Below are positions 49,997 to 61,209 of a DNA stretch of 64,000 bases, piece by piece. Source of the DNA: JAXMBX01 sp046349635 (GTDB taxonomy: Bacteria; Planctomycetota; Planctomycetia; Planctomycetales; Planctomycetaceae); the NCBI GenBank assembly GCA_046349635.1, contig JAXMBX010000010.1, forward strand, positions 1-64,000. The letters are read 5' to 3'. Numbering within the stretch: the stretch's first letter is position 1; the number at the start of each line of letters is the position of its first letter. The notes below the pieces were generated by a model. That model saw only the letters and a list, made by a program, of their open reading frames with translations. It was not told the DNA's origin and ran no database searches. The translations under genes were made by a program, and so were the position numbers.

Positions 49997-51113
49997 TCAC
50001 TTGCTATTGGGGGCCAGGTCCAGGCAGACGAGGGAATTCATGCCGCGGAGATAGAGCTTCGAGCCGACGAGCCGCGGGATGGGAATAGACGCCGCGTTCG
50101 TCTTCAAACACTTTCCACTCGCCGAGCAACTTGAATTTGTCGCCGGTGGCATCGATCAGCAGGATCTCCCCTTCCATGGTGGTGGCCAGGAGGCGATGCT
50201 CGGAGGCGATCAGGCTGGCATAGTTCGTAAATCCGGGGTGTGCTCCGGTCCAGAGAGTTTTGAGCTTTTGGCCGGCATCAAGACAGTAAAGGTCATTCCA
50301 GACGCCGAAGACTTTCCGGCCGATTGCGACGGGAGTGTGAGTGTCGGGTGCCAGATCCCGCTGGTGAGCGAGCGGTTCCGGAATAATGACGCCGTGCGGA
50401 TCGAACCCGTATAACCGAGTGCCGTTGTTTTCGGTCGTGACGAGCAGCATGTCTCCGACGGCGAGTGGCGTGGGGACATTGAAGTCGTTGGCCTTGGGGG
50501 GCTTGAGACGCCACAACCGCTTCCCCGTGGCGGGATCCCAGCCTCCGAGGGAGTCGGCGTCGTAGCCGACGATCTGCCGTTTGCCGCCGAAGACTCCTTC
50601 CAGAAAGGAGCCATAGGAAGCGGCGGTTCCTGGGGAGGACCAGGCGGTGTCGCCGGTGGCGAGCGAGCAGGCTGCGAGGAATCCCTTGCGGCCTCCGGGA
50701 TTCAGGATGAGGTGATTTCCGGAAAGGAGGGGAGAGGCACAAAATCCCCAGGGGAGCTTGGCGGTCATCTCGAACTCGGTGCGGAGTTGTTTCGTCCAGA
50801 GGATTTCGCCGGTTTCGAGTTTGACGACATTCACGTCCCCGTGGGCGCCACATAAGGCGACGGTGTCGCCCACGATCAAGGGGGTGCCGCGGGGGGAATT
50901 GCCGAAGTCGAGCTTGCCATTCGTCGGGTAACGGAGTGCCCAGACTTCGTCGCCGTTCTCGGTTTTCAGGCAGCGAAAGACATCGACGGAATCATCGAGT
51001 TCGCGGTCGGAGACGATCACGAATCTGCGGGTGGCCGCGATTCCTCCGACTCCGTCGCCTGAGAGAGGGATTCGCCACTTGACCTGAACGGGATCGCTGA
51101 GACGGTCCGGCAA
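49997..51113 (-). CDS. PQQ-like beta-propeller protein, frameshift near C-terminus; N-terminus runs into upstream gene
   Basis: Outer propeller protein of the BamB/PQQ-repeat kind. Blades are visible as YTNGKLDFGNSPRGTPLIVG, GDVNVVKLETGEILWTKQL and GWDPATGKRLWRL. The frame at the C-terminus breaks near 50080. A one-base change restores SHPALVGSKLYLRGMNSL and a stop at 49997. No convincing start codon or ribosome-binding site is present: 51113 would be a TTG. The same frame is open upstream through WTGWRGPRRDG (51120-51160), the usual first-blade motif, up to a run of nine A at 51192-51200 inside the end of the PhnD-like gene. It may therefore be the C-terminal half of one larger protein. Confidence 0.78.
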
Positions 51114-51190
51114 CCACGGAACGCGGCCATCCCTGCGGGGGCCGCGCCACCCGGTCCATTCCTCAACGGGAATCGGATCCGGAAGGTTCG

Positions 51191-52072
51191 TCAGTTCTTT
51201 TTTTTTACGTCCGGTTTCGGACGGGTGAAGCCTTCTTTTGTTTCCAGTGCCTGGCAGAGGGCTTTATCGCCGCCGACCTGAAACAGGGCGTCCTCAATCT
51301 GCTTCTGGAGTTTCTCGGGGAGATTCTGGTTGACGAATGCGGCGACAAAGGGGACGGCGGTGGTTTCGCCGATCACGCGGAGGTCTCCCTTGTTGATCGT
51401 GCCGCAGCCTTCGAGCAGAGGCTTGGCATAACTGGAGATGACGGTGGCACCCTTGCCGCCCTCGCCGAAGATCTGCAGCACTTCGGTGGCACTCTCGCTG
51501 CAGGCTTCACTGGTTTCGAGATCGCCCTTGGGGATGATGCCATGCTCGCGCAGGAGATCGAGTGCGACACGATGTTTTTCGTCGCAGTCCGCCGGTCCGA
51601 AGATGATGCGATAGGCGGTCAAATCGGAGACCACGAGTGCGGGATCTTTGGCGGGAACCAGGAAGAGACCGGTCTGGGTCGTGAGTCCATCCTTGCCCGT
51701 GAGGGCGGCGACGTGCCGCAAGGGGAGTTTCAACTTTTCGCCGCCGTGCTTTGCGACGGAGTACTTTCCGATGACGATATCGGCCTTGCCTTTCGCTTTC
51801 CCTGCATAGACGGCGGGGAGGGTTTCTCCGAAGAAGAGGGAGACTTTTTCACCGGTGTGCTTTTCGAGAAGCTGTGCGAGCTTGGCGTAATCGCGTTGCG
51901 CGTAGCCTTTCACGCAAGGACAGGCGAGAGGGGCCGCCAGAGGGTCCATGACGACCAGGGTGAGTCCGGCTTCGCGAGGGGCGGGTTTGTCCTCGGCCCG
52001 GCTCGAACTCCCCGCCAGCAGGGGGAGGAGCGAGCAAGCCACGATCGCAATGCGGCGCAACTGTCGAAGCAT
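51191..52072 (-). CDS. PhnD-like periplasmic binding protein
   Basis: A 293-residue exported protein: signal peptide (RRIAIVACSLLPLLAGSSSRA), then a PhnD/TauT-type phosphonate-binding fold. Visible segments are LVVMDPLAAPLACPCVKGYA, LAQLLEKHTGEKVSLFFGET, KADIVIGKYSVAKHG, IIFGPADCDEKHRVALDLL, VISSYAKPLLEGC and PFVAAFVNQNLPEKL. Paired Cys (APLACPCV) near the ligand region are unusual. No permease or ATPase gene accompanies it, so it is probably not a transporter subunit here. It may be a sensor or scaffold part, consistent with a downstream PQQ propeller in the -1 frame. TGAGGTG precedes the ATG. Confidence 0.85.
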   Translation of the reverse strand: MLRQLRRIAIVACSLLPLLAGSSSRAEDKPAPREAGLTLVVMDPLAAPLACPCVKGYAQRDYAKLAQLLEKHTGEKVSLFFGETLPAVYAGKAKGKADIVIGKYSVAKHGGEKLKLPLRHVAALTGKDGLTTQTGLFLVPAKDPALVVSDLTAYRIIFGPADCDEKHRVALDLLREHGIIPKGDLETSEACSESATEVLQIFGEGGKGATVISSYAKPLLEGCGTINKGDLRVIGETTAVPFVAAFVNQNLPEKLQKQIEDALFQVGGDKALCQALETKEGFTRPKPDVKKKN

Positions 52073-52159
52073 TTCAGCACCTCAATCGGTGGAACGAAGA
52101 CGGAATGGAGCAGTTCCAGCAGGGGACCACGACCTGTCACTGATGGATATTGCGACAGG

Positions 52160-53575
52160 TTATTTCGTGGTGCTGGCGACGCTGTCGCCCTTGTTTTCCA
52201 GGACGATGATCTGAGACCCGGGGGTGTCGCAGAAGTAGACCGTCTTGCTATCGGGGGAGACCGCGACGGCGACGTTCTTGCATCCGCCGGAGAGCGAACA
52301 TTGTCCGACGACCCCCAGGAAATCCCCCTTGGCGGAGAATCGCTTGATGATTCCTTCGGACTCGGCGGTGAAGATGTCGCCGTTGGATCCGGAGCGAATG
52401 TTCATGGGATTACAGCAGCCTCCGAAGCACTCGGGGGTGCTCGTGCGGCTCCGTTTCCCCCATTTTCCGACGAGCTTTCCGTCGCGGGTGTATCGCCCGA
52501 ATTTGTGCTGCGTGTTTTCCGCGACTAGGATGTCTTCGCCGGCCGTCTGGACATCCATCTGGCCGCAGCAGCCGCTCAAGCCGTTCATGATGCGGGTGGG
52601 ATTCTGAAACTGATGGTCCGTCCGCCAGACCGCATACCCGTAACCCTTGCTGTCGCCGCAGACCAGAAAGACGTCTTTGGGGGAGACGCTGATCGCGTTG
52701 ATCCGTTTGAGGCGTTTCAACTGGCTATTCAGGACGTCCTCGACCTTCTGGTCGGCGAAGTGCCGTTTCATCATTTTCTGCTGACCGAGCATCATTTTGT
52801 AGTTCTGGATCTGCGATTTGTCGGAGGAGGTCAGATCGTCCTCGTTCTTGTCCTGCAGTTTCTTGAGCCGATCTTCCATCATTTTGATCGAGGAGTCATA
52901 GGATTCCTGCTGGCGCTTGATCAAGGCCTCGGCATCCTTTCGCATCTGGTCGGTGTTCTTCAGCAAGTCGGAGATGGGAGAGAGTTCGACGAGTGCGAGC
53001 TGCTTCCCTTCGGCATCGAACTTCGCGACTTTGCCATCGCCTGCGGCGAAAATATGCCCGTCCGGGGTGGCGGTCAGGGAATTCGCGGTGAAAGAGACAT
53101 CCCATTTCTTGAGGACCTGTCCCTCGGGAGAGAGGATCTGAATTTCGGCACCGGATTTGGGAGTGGGATCATAGGGGCCGGAGCTGACCAGGGCGACGAG
53201 TTGACCTTTGGAGTCGACGCAAAAAGTCTGGAGGGCGTGGCCGTGTTTGGTTCCGGTCACTTTCACCTTACGGAGGACTCCTTTCGGCAGGATGACTTCT
53301 TCCTCCGGAACGGCGGTACTGCTGGTAAAGGCACGCAACAGCGCACTGCCGAGCGATTCCTTAGAAGCGCTTGAGGATTTGGGCTTGGCGGGGGCTTTCG
53401 CGGGGGCCGATTTTTTGACGACGCCGTCGTCTGAGGAGGCGGGAGCCTCTGCCACCGCTTTTTCCGAGGCGGGGGGAGTGGCATGCAGGTGGATTTTTCC
53501 AAACCACGCCATCCCGATGCTGATCAATGCACTGAGGAGAACAGTTCCAATCATGCTCCGCCGAAGCTGTAACAT
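52160..53575 (-). CDS. Exported NHL-like propeller protein with coiled-coil insert and Cys motifs in three blades
   Basis: A 471-residue protein started at ATG 53575 (MLQLRRSMIGTVL) because AAGGA lies upstream. The hydrophobic N-terminal helix is a signal anchor, followed by an Ala/Pro/Lys/Ser-rich linker. The propeller begins near residue 115 (LQTFCVDSKGQLVALVSS). A charged coiled coil at about residues 200-285 (around KMMEDRLKKLQDKNEDD) interrupts it. Then blades resume with cysteines at equivalent places: SGCCGQMD (Cys336/337), CFGGCCNPMN (Cys383/387/388), CSLSGGCKN (Cys426/432). The cysteines could bind a metal or form disulfides. It is first of a leftward run with the PhnD-like and PQQ genes. 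The family name is unknown to me beyond NHL-like. Confidence 0.8.
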   Translation of the reverse strand: MLQLRRSMIGTVLLSALISIGMAWFGKIHLHATPPASEKAVAEAPASSDDGVVKKSAPAKAPAKPKSSSASKESLGSALLRAFTSSTAVPEEEVILPKGVLRKVKVTGTKHGHALQTFCVDSKGQLVALVSSGPYDPTPKSGAEIQILSPEGQVLKKWDVSFTANSLTATPDGHIFAAGDGKVAKFDAEGKQLALVELSPISDLLKNTDQMRKDAEALIKRQQESYDSSIKMMEDRLKKLQDKNEDDLTSSDKSQIQNYKMMLGQQKMMKRHFADQKVEDVLNSQLKRLKRINAISVSPKDVFLVCGDSKGYGYAVWRTDHQFQNPTRIMNGLSGCCGQMDVQTAGEDILVAENTQHKFGRYTRDGKLVGKWGKRSRTSTPECFGGCCNPMNIRSGSNGDIFTAESEGIIKRFSAKGDFLGVVGQCSLSGGCKNVAVAVSPDSKTVYFCDTPGSQIIVLENKGDSVASTTK

Positions 53576-53631
53576 CGCAGAATTCCTTAGTTGCGAGTAA
53601 TACGGCAGGGAAACGCGGGACGTCTTATTAA

Positions 53632-53659
53632 GATATAATAGTTCTTGATAAGATTTCAA
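53632..53659 (-). promoter_or_regulatory. Candidate sigma-70-type promoter for the NHL-like gene
   Basis: On the minus strand TTGAAA (53659-53654) is followed after 16 bases by TATATC (53637-53632), about 57 bases before the ATG at 53575. It lies in a locally AT-rich stretch. The match is partial. Confidence 0.35.
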
Positions 53660-54134
53660 GAGGGGCTGATTTTGATTACGAAACGGATTGATTACGAGGC
53701 GGAGGGGATCAAGCTCGACCGGTTAAGAGTCGGGATTACGCCACTTTCCAGCGGAATTGTGTGACTGTCCAGAAATCTGAGGCCTGAGTTCAATCTGAAA
53801 AAGAGAGTGGGGCGTTCAGGCTGTCGAGGATTTGAAACGTGACGTCCTCCAGAACGGATCAAACATTCCGCAGGCTGTCCGGGGAATTGTGCGATTACTC
53901 CCAATAAGGCTGGAGTTTCAGAAAGTTGAAAGTCTGTTCCTGGCCGAAGGTGTCTGGATTTTTCTGGGTGGGCCAGTCGGAACAGGCGGGGGCTGACCTA
54001 CGTGACAGTCTGTCGTAATTTGTCGCGTGTGTGGAGATCGCGTGTCTGGACAACGAAGGGCACATGCGCACATGGCGACTCTGCACCTGACGGTGCAAAG
54101 TGGGCGTAGCAGCCAGAAAGGAAATTACAGGCGA
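53660..54134. other. Gene-free gap with repeat copy
   Basis: No coding frame is supported. GGAATTGTGTGACTGTCC-like sequence at about 53752 is loosely repeated as GGAATTGTGCGATTACTCC at about 53882. Bases 54018-54074 hold the second copy of the TTTGTCGCGTGT...GAAGGGCACATGCGCACATG unit, and TGCACC-TGAC-GGTGCA (54085-54100) forms a hairpin. Confidence 0.45.
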
Positions 54135-56077
54135 TTAATATCGCAGGGCCAGGATGCCGACGGCGGCCCAGTAGTAAGCGGCGAACGAGAGGAGCGTCCA
54201 GCCGATTGCCCTGGCCGGCCCCTGCCCTGTGCGGATGGCTTGGCGTGCGAGGATGCTGAGCGGGACTCCCGCAGGTAATGCCACGAGAAAGACCCACTCG
54301 GTCAGGAGGCTTAACCGGCGGCAGAGGAAGAAATAGAGCAGGCAGGTTGCGGCGAGCCAGGCGACGATGAGCCAGCCGTTCCATCTTTGCCTCCAGTTCT
54401 TTGGTTCCGCGCGGCCGGTGCTCCCAAACACGCCCCCCTGCAGGGCGATGAACATGCAGACTGGCCAAGTGAACGTGAATTCCTGTCGCCAGAGGCTCAA
54501 TGCCGTCGTTCCGATGGCGCCGAGGAGAAACGCGATGGTCCAGAAGAGACCCAGCGTGAACATGGCATTCCCGCGCGAGACGAATCTCGCCGTGATCAGT
54601 CCGAAGAAGGCGGCGGGGAGGAGAACGGCCCCCAGAGAGAGCCAGAACCAATTCCAGAGCCATTCGCGGCTGGGAACATCGAAGGCATATTCCGGTTCGA
54701 CGCCGAGCAGGCCGACCATGTTTGTGGACCAACTCTGCGGGATGTCTTTGACTGTGAGAAGTTTTTTCCCTGGTCCCGCCGTGCTTGGTGCTTTTTCACC
54801 CAGCAGGATGCAGGCGCAGCGGGAGTGATTCCGAACATAGAGTCGCCCGTGGCTCAACGTGGGCTGAGTCCAGCAGATTTCGCCCCCCAGAACCCTGGCC
54901 CGAGCGAGTTCCTCGTATCGCGCGGGGGTCTGTTTCGCGAGGATCAGATCCCCCTCGTCATTGAAGAGGATCAATTTCCCGTCGGCGACGATGACGTTGG
55001 CATGGCCGGTGCGGTCGGTGCTCCATTTCTCCTTGAGGCTGGGGAATTCGAGACAGCGGAATGTTCCGCGGGAGGGGCGGTGGGCCTTGGCCTGGACATC
55101 TTTGAGGTCGAAGCCGTAGAGGTGCCCTTCCGCGAGGGCACAGGAGAAGATGTCGTTGGACATCAGGTCGGTGTGGCGGACCAGTCGGGGGGGATCGAGT
55201 TTCTTGTCGCTTAGCTGGTAGAGTTCTCCGCCGCTGCGGAAGGGGCTGGAAATGAAAAAATACGGCTCGGAGTAGACCGGCCAGGCTGAGTGTTCGTCAT
55301 ATCCCTGCGATAGTCCGATCCTCCACAACTGAGATCCTTTGGGAAACTCGTACGCGGCGACGCTGTTTTCCATGAGAGCGAGGAGTTGACGTTCGCCGCG
55401 GACACGGATCGGGAGGACCGGCGTGTAGCTGGCGGATTCGCCCCCACTGTTCCAGGCGATCGAGCCATCGCGGCAGTGCAATGCGACGACGCTGGCACCG
55501 AGTCCGCCGACGGGGAGGATGACCAGGCCCTCGACGACGGTTGGTGTGATTGCGAAGCCGAAGTCCGAGCCTTTGCCGCGAAACTTTTGCTTCACTTCGA
55601 CGCTCCAGATCTGTCGCCCGGTGGAGGCATCGAGGCACGCCACGACCCCCGCGGGAGTGGTGAGTAGATCTTCCCCTGGTCGCAGGTCGGAGTTCCCCCG
55701 CGCGGGCCGGGGTACAGGCTGGCGGTTTCATAGGGGGGTGCGTAGCGGGTTTCCCAGACCGTCTTCCCGGTTTCCGCATCAAGGCAGACGACGTACTGAC
55801 CTGAGAGGGTCTGATACTGGGTGTAGACCCTGTCGCCGACTGCGATCATGCCGGAGTAGCCTTGGCCGAGCGTGCGGGTCCAGAGGACGGGGGGGCCTTG
55901 CTCGCTCCATGTGGAGACGAGGCCGGTCTCGCGGCTGATGCCGTTGAGATCGGGGCCGCGGAGATGAGGCCAATCCGGGGTTGCCTGGTCCCCGTTGAGG
56001 GAGGGGCGTTCGTCGGCTGGGGAGGTCGTCCCGATCAATGTCCAAATGATTACGAACCAGAGGCTCTTCGGAATCAT
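54135..56077 (-). CDS. Membrane-anchored PQQ-like propeller protein, one frameshift
   Basis: One gene in two frames, about 646 residues in all. It starts at 56077 with a signal peptide (IPKSLWFVIIWTLIGTTSPA). The propeller opens with PDWPHLRGPDLNGISRET, then blades with YVVCLDAETGKTVWE and VACLDASTGRQIWSVEV. The break lies near 55650-55660, where one missing base joins DQGKIY to a TPAGVVACLDA-like sequence. After about residue 470 comes a C-terminal membrane domain with about six hydrophobic segments (WFWLSLGAVLLPAAFFGLI; FTLGLFWTIAFLLGAIG). A PQQ propeller fused to a multi-helix membrane domain is not a standard dehydrogenase layout, because no catalytic cofactor residues are recognised. Confidence 0.82.
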
Positions 56078-56260
56078 TCCGTCTGTTCCCCGGGGCCTCT
56101 CTGGTTTGGACGTGAGTGGTACGCAGGCTCTGAAATCCTGTACGGGAAGTGGGGCAGATTTCGTGAAAGGATTCTTGGAGGGAGGGGAAAAGATGTGTGG
56201 GTGTGGCTGGAGGGGGGGCGGGAGGTGGGAGGAGAGCTGCGGGAATTACGAATCGAGCGC

Positions 56261-56488
56261 GAGAGACGCTTTAACCTTACCCCTCACCCGGCCTATTTCG
56301 AGAAGGACTATCGCCCTTGCAGGAACTCACGCCCTGTGAGTTCCTGACGCGGTTGATCCCGACAAGGGGCGAGGGTAGAGAATGCTCTTGTCGCTACGCC
56401 ACGCCGTCTCTGGCAATCCACACGGAATTGAAGAGGTTCCTGTGGCTGCGCCCCCAGGTCGCAGGAGAACATGCAACCTGGGCTACTC
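56261..56488. repeat. Compound repeat: hairpin module copy 4 and two-hairpin repeat copy 4
   Basis: GAGAGACGCTTTAACC and CCCCTCACCC lead into the module at 56307-56360. Its stem CAGGAACTCAC with GTGAGTTCCTG (56320-56346, loop GCCCT) is flanked by ACTATCGCCCTTG and CGGTTGATCCC. Bases 56427-56488 are the two-hairpin repeat (GTGGC-TGC-GCC, then CCCAGGT...ACCTGGG). The rest of the 541-bp gap has no gene. Confidence 0.65.
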
Positions 56489-56618
56489 GTGTCTTCAATT
56501 CTCTCCTCGCTCAAACAGGAGGTTTTGCGCCTGATTTCGGGCTGTTGGTGCGGTACAATCATGGTCTCCAACATTTGCCTGCCGTCCAAGTGCTCATGCC
56601 TGCCGCAGAGGTTGTTTC

Positions 56619-59600
56619 ATGACGTCATTTCGCTGGTTGCTCGCCGGGTTGCTGCTGTGCAGTGCGTCTCTCCGTGGCGAGGAAAAATCTTCCCCGGCCA
56701 GGATCGATGTTGGCCGCATCGATTTTGACCGGGAGATCCGCCCGATTCTGTCGAACGTCTGCTTTGACTGTCATGGTCCGGATCAGGGGCAGCGGAAGGG
56801 GGATCTGCGGCTGGACACGCGGGAATCGCTGTTTGCCGATCGGGACGGGACGAAGCTGGTGGTGCCGCGGAAACTCGAGCAGAGCGAACTGTATCGGCGG
56901 ATCACGAGCGGGGACAAAGAGGAACGGATGCCACCTCCCAATGCGCTGCGGCAACTCGATCCCAAGCAGATCGAGCTGATCAAGCTGTGGATCGAACAGG
57001 GAGCTGAATGGAAAAGCCACTGGGCGTATGCCCCCGTGCAGGTGGCCACGATTCCGGACGTCAAAAACGGCGGGGAATTTGTCCAGAATGATATCGACCG
57101 GTTTGTGATGGAGAAGCTGAATGCGCTGGGGATGAAGCCTTCTCCGGAAGCGGACAAGGTGACGCTGATCCGGCGGTTGTCGTTTGATTTGGTGGGGCTC
57201 CCCCCTACCCCGAAAGAGGTGCAGGAATTCGTCTCTGATACGCGGCCTGATGCTTACGAGCGGCTGGTGGACCGGTTGATGACGTCGCCGCATTTTGGGG
57301 AACGGATGGCGATGTTCTGGCTGGATCTGGTGCGGTACGCCGATACGAACGGCTATCACGGGGACAATCACGAGGATCGGGACCTGTATCGGGACTGGGT
57401 GATCGAGGCGTTCAATCGGAATCAGCCGTTTGACCAATTCACCGTGGAACAACTGGCGGGGGATCTGCTTCCTCAGCCTTCGCAGCAGATGCAGATTGCA
57501 TCGGGGTACAACCGGCTGCTGATGACCACGCGTGAAGGGGGCGCGCAGGCGAAGGAATACATGGCGAAGTACTCGGCAGACCGGGTGCGAAATTTTTCGT
57601 CGGTGTGGCTGGCAAGCACGATGGGGTGCTGCGAATGCCACGATCACAAATACGATCCGTTCACGACGCGCGATTTTTACACGATGGCGGCGTTCTTCGC
57701 GGACATTCAGGAAGTGGCCGTGGGGGTGCAGGCAGGGACGAAGATGCCGACGCCGGACGAAAAAGCCCGGTTGGCCGCGTTTGATCAGCAGATGGCACCG
57801 TTGCGAAAGGTGATGGAGACGCAGACGCCGGAGTTGGAGAAGGCGCAGGCCGAGTGGGAGGAGTCGCTACGGAATCGGAAGGTGGAGTGGGTGCAGCTCA
57901 AGCCGACGGAGGCGAAGTCCACCGGCAAATCGAAGTTCAAAATCGCCGATGACGGAACGGTCACGGTCTCGGAAGGAAAACCGGGCGGGGAGACGTATCG
58001 GTTGAAATACTCGATCGCAATGAAGGGGATCACGGCGTTGCGGCTGGAACTGCTGGCGGACGATGCGTTTCCCGGCAAAGGGCCGGGGCGGGCGGCGAAC
58101 GGGAACCTGGTCCTGAGTGAGTTCACGGCTGCGCTGGGAGATAAGCCGATTACGTGGGCGGAAGCGCGGAGCGATCACTCGCAGGCAGGGTATGACATTG
58201 CCCATGCGATCGATGGGAAGGCTGAGACGGGGTGGGGGATTCTGCCGCAGACGGGACAGGCGCACCAGGGGGTGTTTGAGTTGAAGGCTGAAGTGGGGAG
58301 TGAGAAGCCGGAGACGGTGTTAGTCTCCCTTGTGCAGAATTACGGAGAGAATCACTCGATTGGAAAGTTCCGGATCTCGGCGACGAAAGCGGCGCGGCCC
58401 GTGCCGCTGGACGGGGGAAACGGCCTGCCGTCGAAGATTGCAGAGATTCTGGCGCTGGATGCGGGGAAGAGAACGGCTCCGCAGAAGCAGGAGTTGTCGG
58501 CCTATTTTCGGAGTGTGACTCCCCTGCTGGAGAAACCTCGAGGGGAACTGGCAGGGATTCAGAAGCAAAGGGACGTGCTGTTCGAAACGGTGCGGACGAC
58601 GCTCATTTCCACGTCCGGTCCTGCGCGAATGATGCGGGTCTTGCCGCGGGGGAACTGGCTGGATGATTCGGGGGCGGAGGTGGGGCCCGCGGTTCCGGCG
58701 TTCCTGACCGTGTCGGCCAAGAGGTCCACGACGAAGCCGACGCGTCTGGATCTGGCGGAGTGGGTGGTTTCGCCGGATAACCCGTTGACGGCGCGGGTGT
58801 TCGTGAACCGGCTGTGGAAGATTGCCTTTGGGCAGGGGCTGGTGAAAACGGTGGAGGATTTCGGTGCGCAAGGGACGCCGCCGACGCATCCTGAACTGCT
58901 TGATTGGCTAGCTTCCGAGTTCAGCGGGTCGAAGTCCGGAAGGTGGGACGTCAAAAAGATGCTCAAGCTGATGGTGATGTCGGGGACGTATCGGCAGTCC
59001 TCGTTCGCGAATGAGGCGATGCGACAGCAGGATCCACACAATCAATGGCTGGCGCGGCAGGGACGGTTCCGGATGGACGCGGAGTTTGTCCACGACACGG
59101 CGCTGTCGGTCTCGGGGCTGCTGGTGGACAAGGTGGGAGGGCCGAGCGTGAAGCCTTACCAACCGGCGGGGTATTGGTCGTATTTGAATTTCCCGATTCG
59201 GGACTGGGAGCAGGACAAGGGGGCTGGGTTGTACCGGCGGGGGTTGTACACGTACTGGTGCCGGACGTTTTTGCATCCGAGTTTCAAGGCGTTTGACGCA
59301 CCGACACGGGAGGAATGCACGGCGGATCGGCCGCGGTCGAACACTCCGCTGCAGGCGCTGGTGTTGATGAATGATCCGATCTACGTGGAAGCGGCGCGAG
59401 CCTTCGCGGAGCGGATCCTGCGGGAAGGGCCCGCGGATGTGAAGGGGCGGCTGGAGTTTGCCTACCGGCAGATCCTGTCGCGTGGGCCGCGCCCGCAAGA
59501 AATAATTCTGCTGACGAAGCTGCATGCGGAACAGTTGGCGGAATATCAGAAGGATCCGAAAGGGGCGGAGGAGTTACTGCACGTGGGGGTGCATGCGGTT

Positions 59601-59690
59601 CCTGAGAAGATGGACCGTGCGGAACTGGCGGCCTGGACGGCAGTCGCACGGGTGTTACTCAATCTGCACGAGACAATTACACGCAATTAG
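56619..59690 (+). CDS. PSCyt1/DUF1549/DUF1553 cytochrome-type exported protein
   Basis: A 1023-residue exported protein of the large planctomycete family. After a signal peptide (MTSFRWLLAGLLLCSA) comes a planctomycete cytochrome C domain with heme motif CFDCHG (Cys48, Cys51, His52) and a possible Met ligand in EERMPPPNAL. DUF1549 follows (LVGLPPTPKEVQEFV; YADTNGYHGDNHEDR), then an inserted region (about residues 400-600), then DUF1553 (NPLTARVFVNRLW; LDWLASEF; RRGLYTYWCRTFLHPSF; NTPLQALVLMNDP). AGAGG precedes the ATG. The DUF1501 gene follows after 12 bp, the usual partner. The pair is thought to be linked to extracellular polymer degradation, but the reaction is not established. Confidence 0.95.
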   Translation: MTSFRWLLAGLLLCSASLRGEEKSSPARIDVGRIDFDREIRPILSNVCFDCHGPDQGQRKGDLRLDTRESLFADRDGTKLVVPRKLEQSELYRRITSGDKEERMPPPNALRQLDPKQIELIKLWIEQGAEWKSHWAYAPVQVATIPDVKNGGEFVQNDIDRFVMEKLNALGMKPSPEADKVTLIRRLSFDLVGLPPTPKEVQEFVSDTRPDAYERLVDRLMTSPHFGERMAMFWLDLVRYADTNGYHGDNHEDRDLYRDWVIEAFNRNQPFDQFTVEQLAGDLLPQPSQQMQIASGYNRLLMTTREGGAQAKEYMAKYSADRVRNFSSVWLASTMGCCECHDHKYDPFTTRDFYTMAAFFADIQEVAVGVQAGTKMPTPDEKARLAAFDQQMAPLRKVMETQTPELEKAQAEWEESLRNRKVEWVQLKPTEAKSTGKSKFKIADDGTVTVSEGKPGGETYRLKYSIAMKGITALRLELLADDAFPGKGPGRAANGNLVLSEFTAALGDKPITWAEARSDHSQAGYDIAHAIDGKAETGWGILPQTGQAHQGVFELKAEVGSEKPETVLVSLVQNYGENHSIGKFRISATKAARPVPLDGGNGLPSKIAEILALDAGKRTAPQKQELSAYFRSVTPLLEKPRGELAGIQKQRDVLFETVRTTLISTSGPARMMRVLPRGNWLDDSGAEVGPAVPAFLTVSAKRSTTKPTRLDLAEWVVSPDNPLTARVFVNRLWKIAFGQGLVKTVEDFGAQGTPPTHPELLDWLASEFSGSKSGRWDVKKMLKLMVMSGTYRQSSFANEAMRQQDPHNQWLARQGRFRMDAEFVHDTALSVSGLLVDKVGGPSVKPYQPAGYWSYLNFPIRDWEQDKGAGLYRRGLYTYWCRTFLHPSFKAFDAPTREECTADRPRSNTPLQALVLMNDPIYVEAARAFAERILREGPADVKGRLEFAYRQILSRGPRPQEIILLTKLHAEQLAEYQKDPKGAEELLHVGVHAVPEKMDRAELAAWTAVARVLLNLHETITRN

Positions 59691-59702
59691 CGGAACAGAA
59701 CT

Positions 59703-61136
<1,434 letters not shown>

Positions 61137-61153
61137 GATTGTGATGGAAACAA

Positions 61154-61185
61154 AAGAGGGGAGGACGATGAAGTCCTCCCCTCTT
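61154..61185. terminator. Bidirectional rho-independent terminator between convergent genes
   Basis: A perfect 13-bp stem (61154-61166 with 61173-61185, loop GATGAA). It is flanked by A-rich sequence on the left and a TT end on the right. It sits between the DUF1501 stop (61136) and the convergent lipoprotein stop (61210). Confidence 0.8.
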
Positions 61186-61209
61186 GAATATCGCAAATCA
61201 ACCGGTTAC

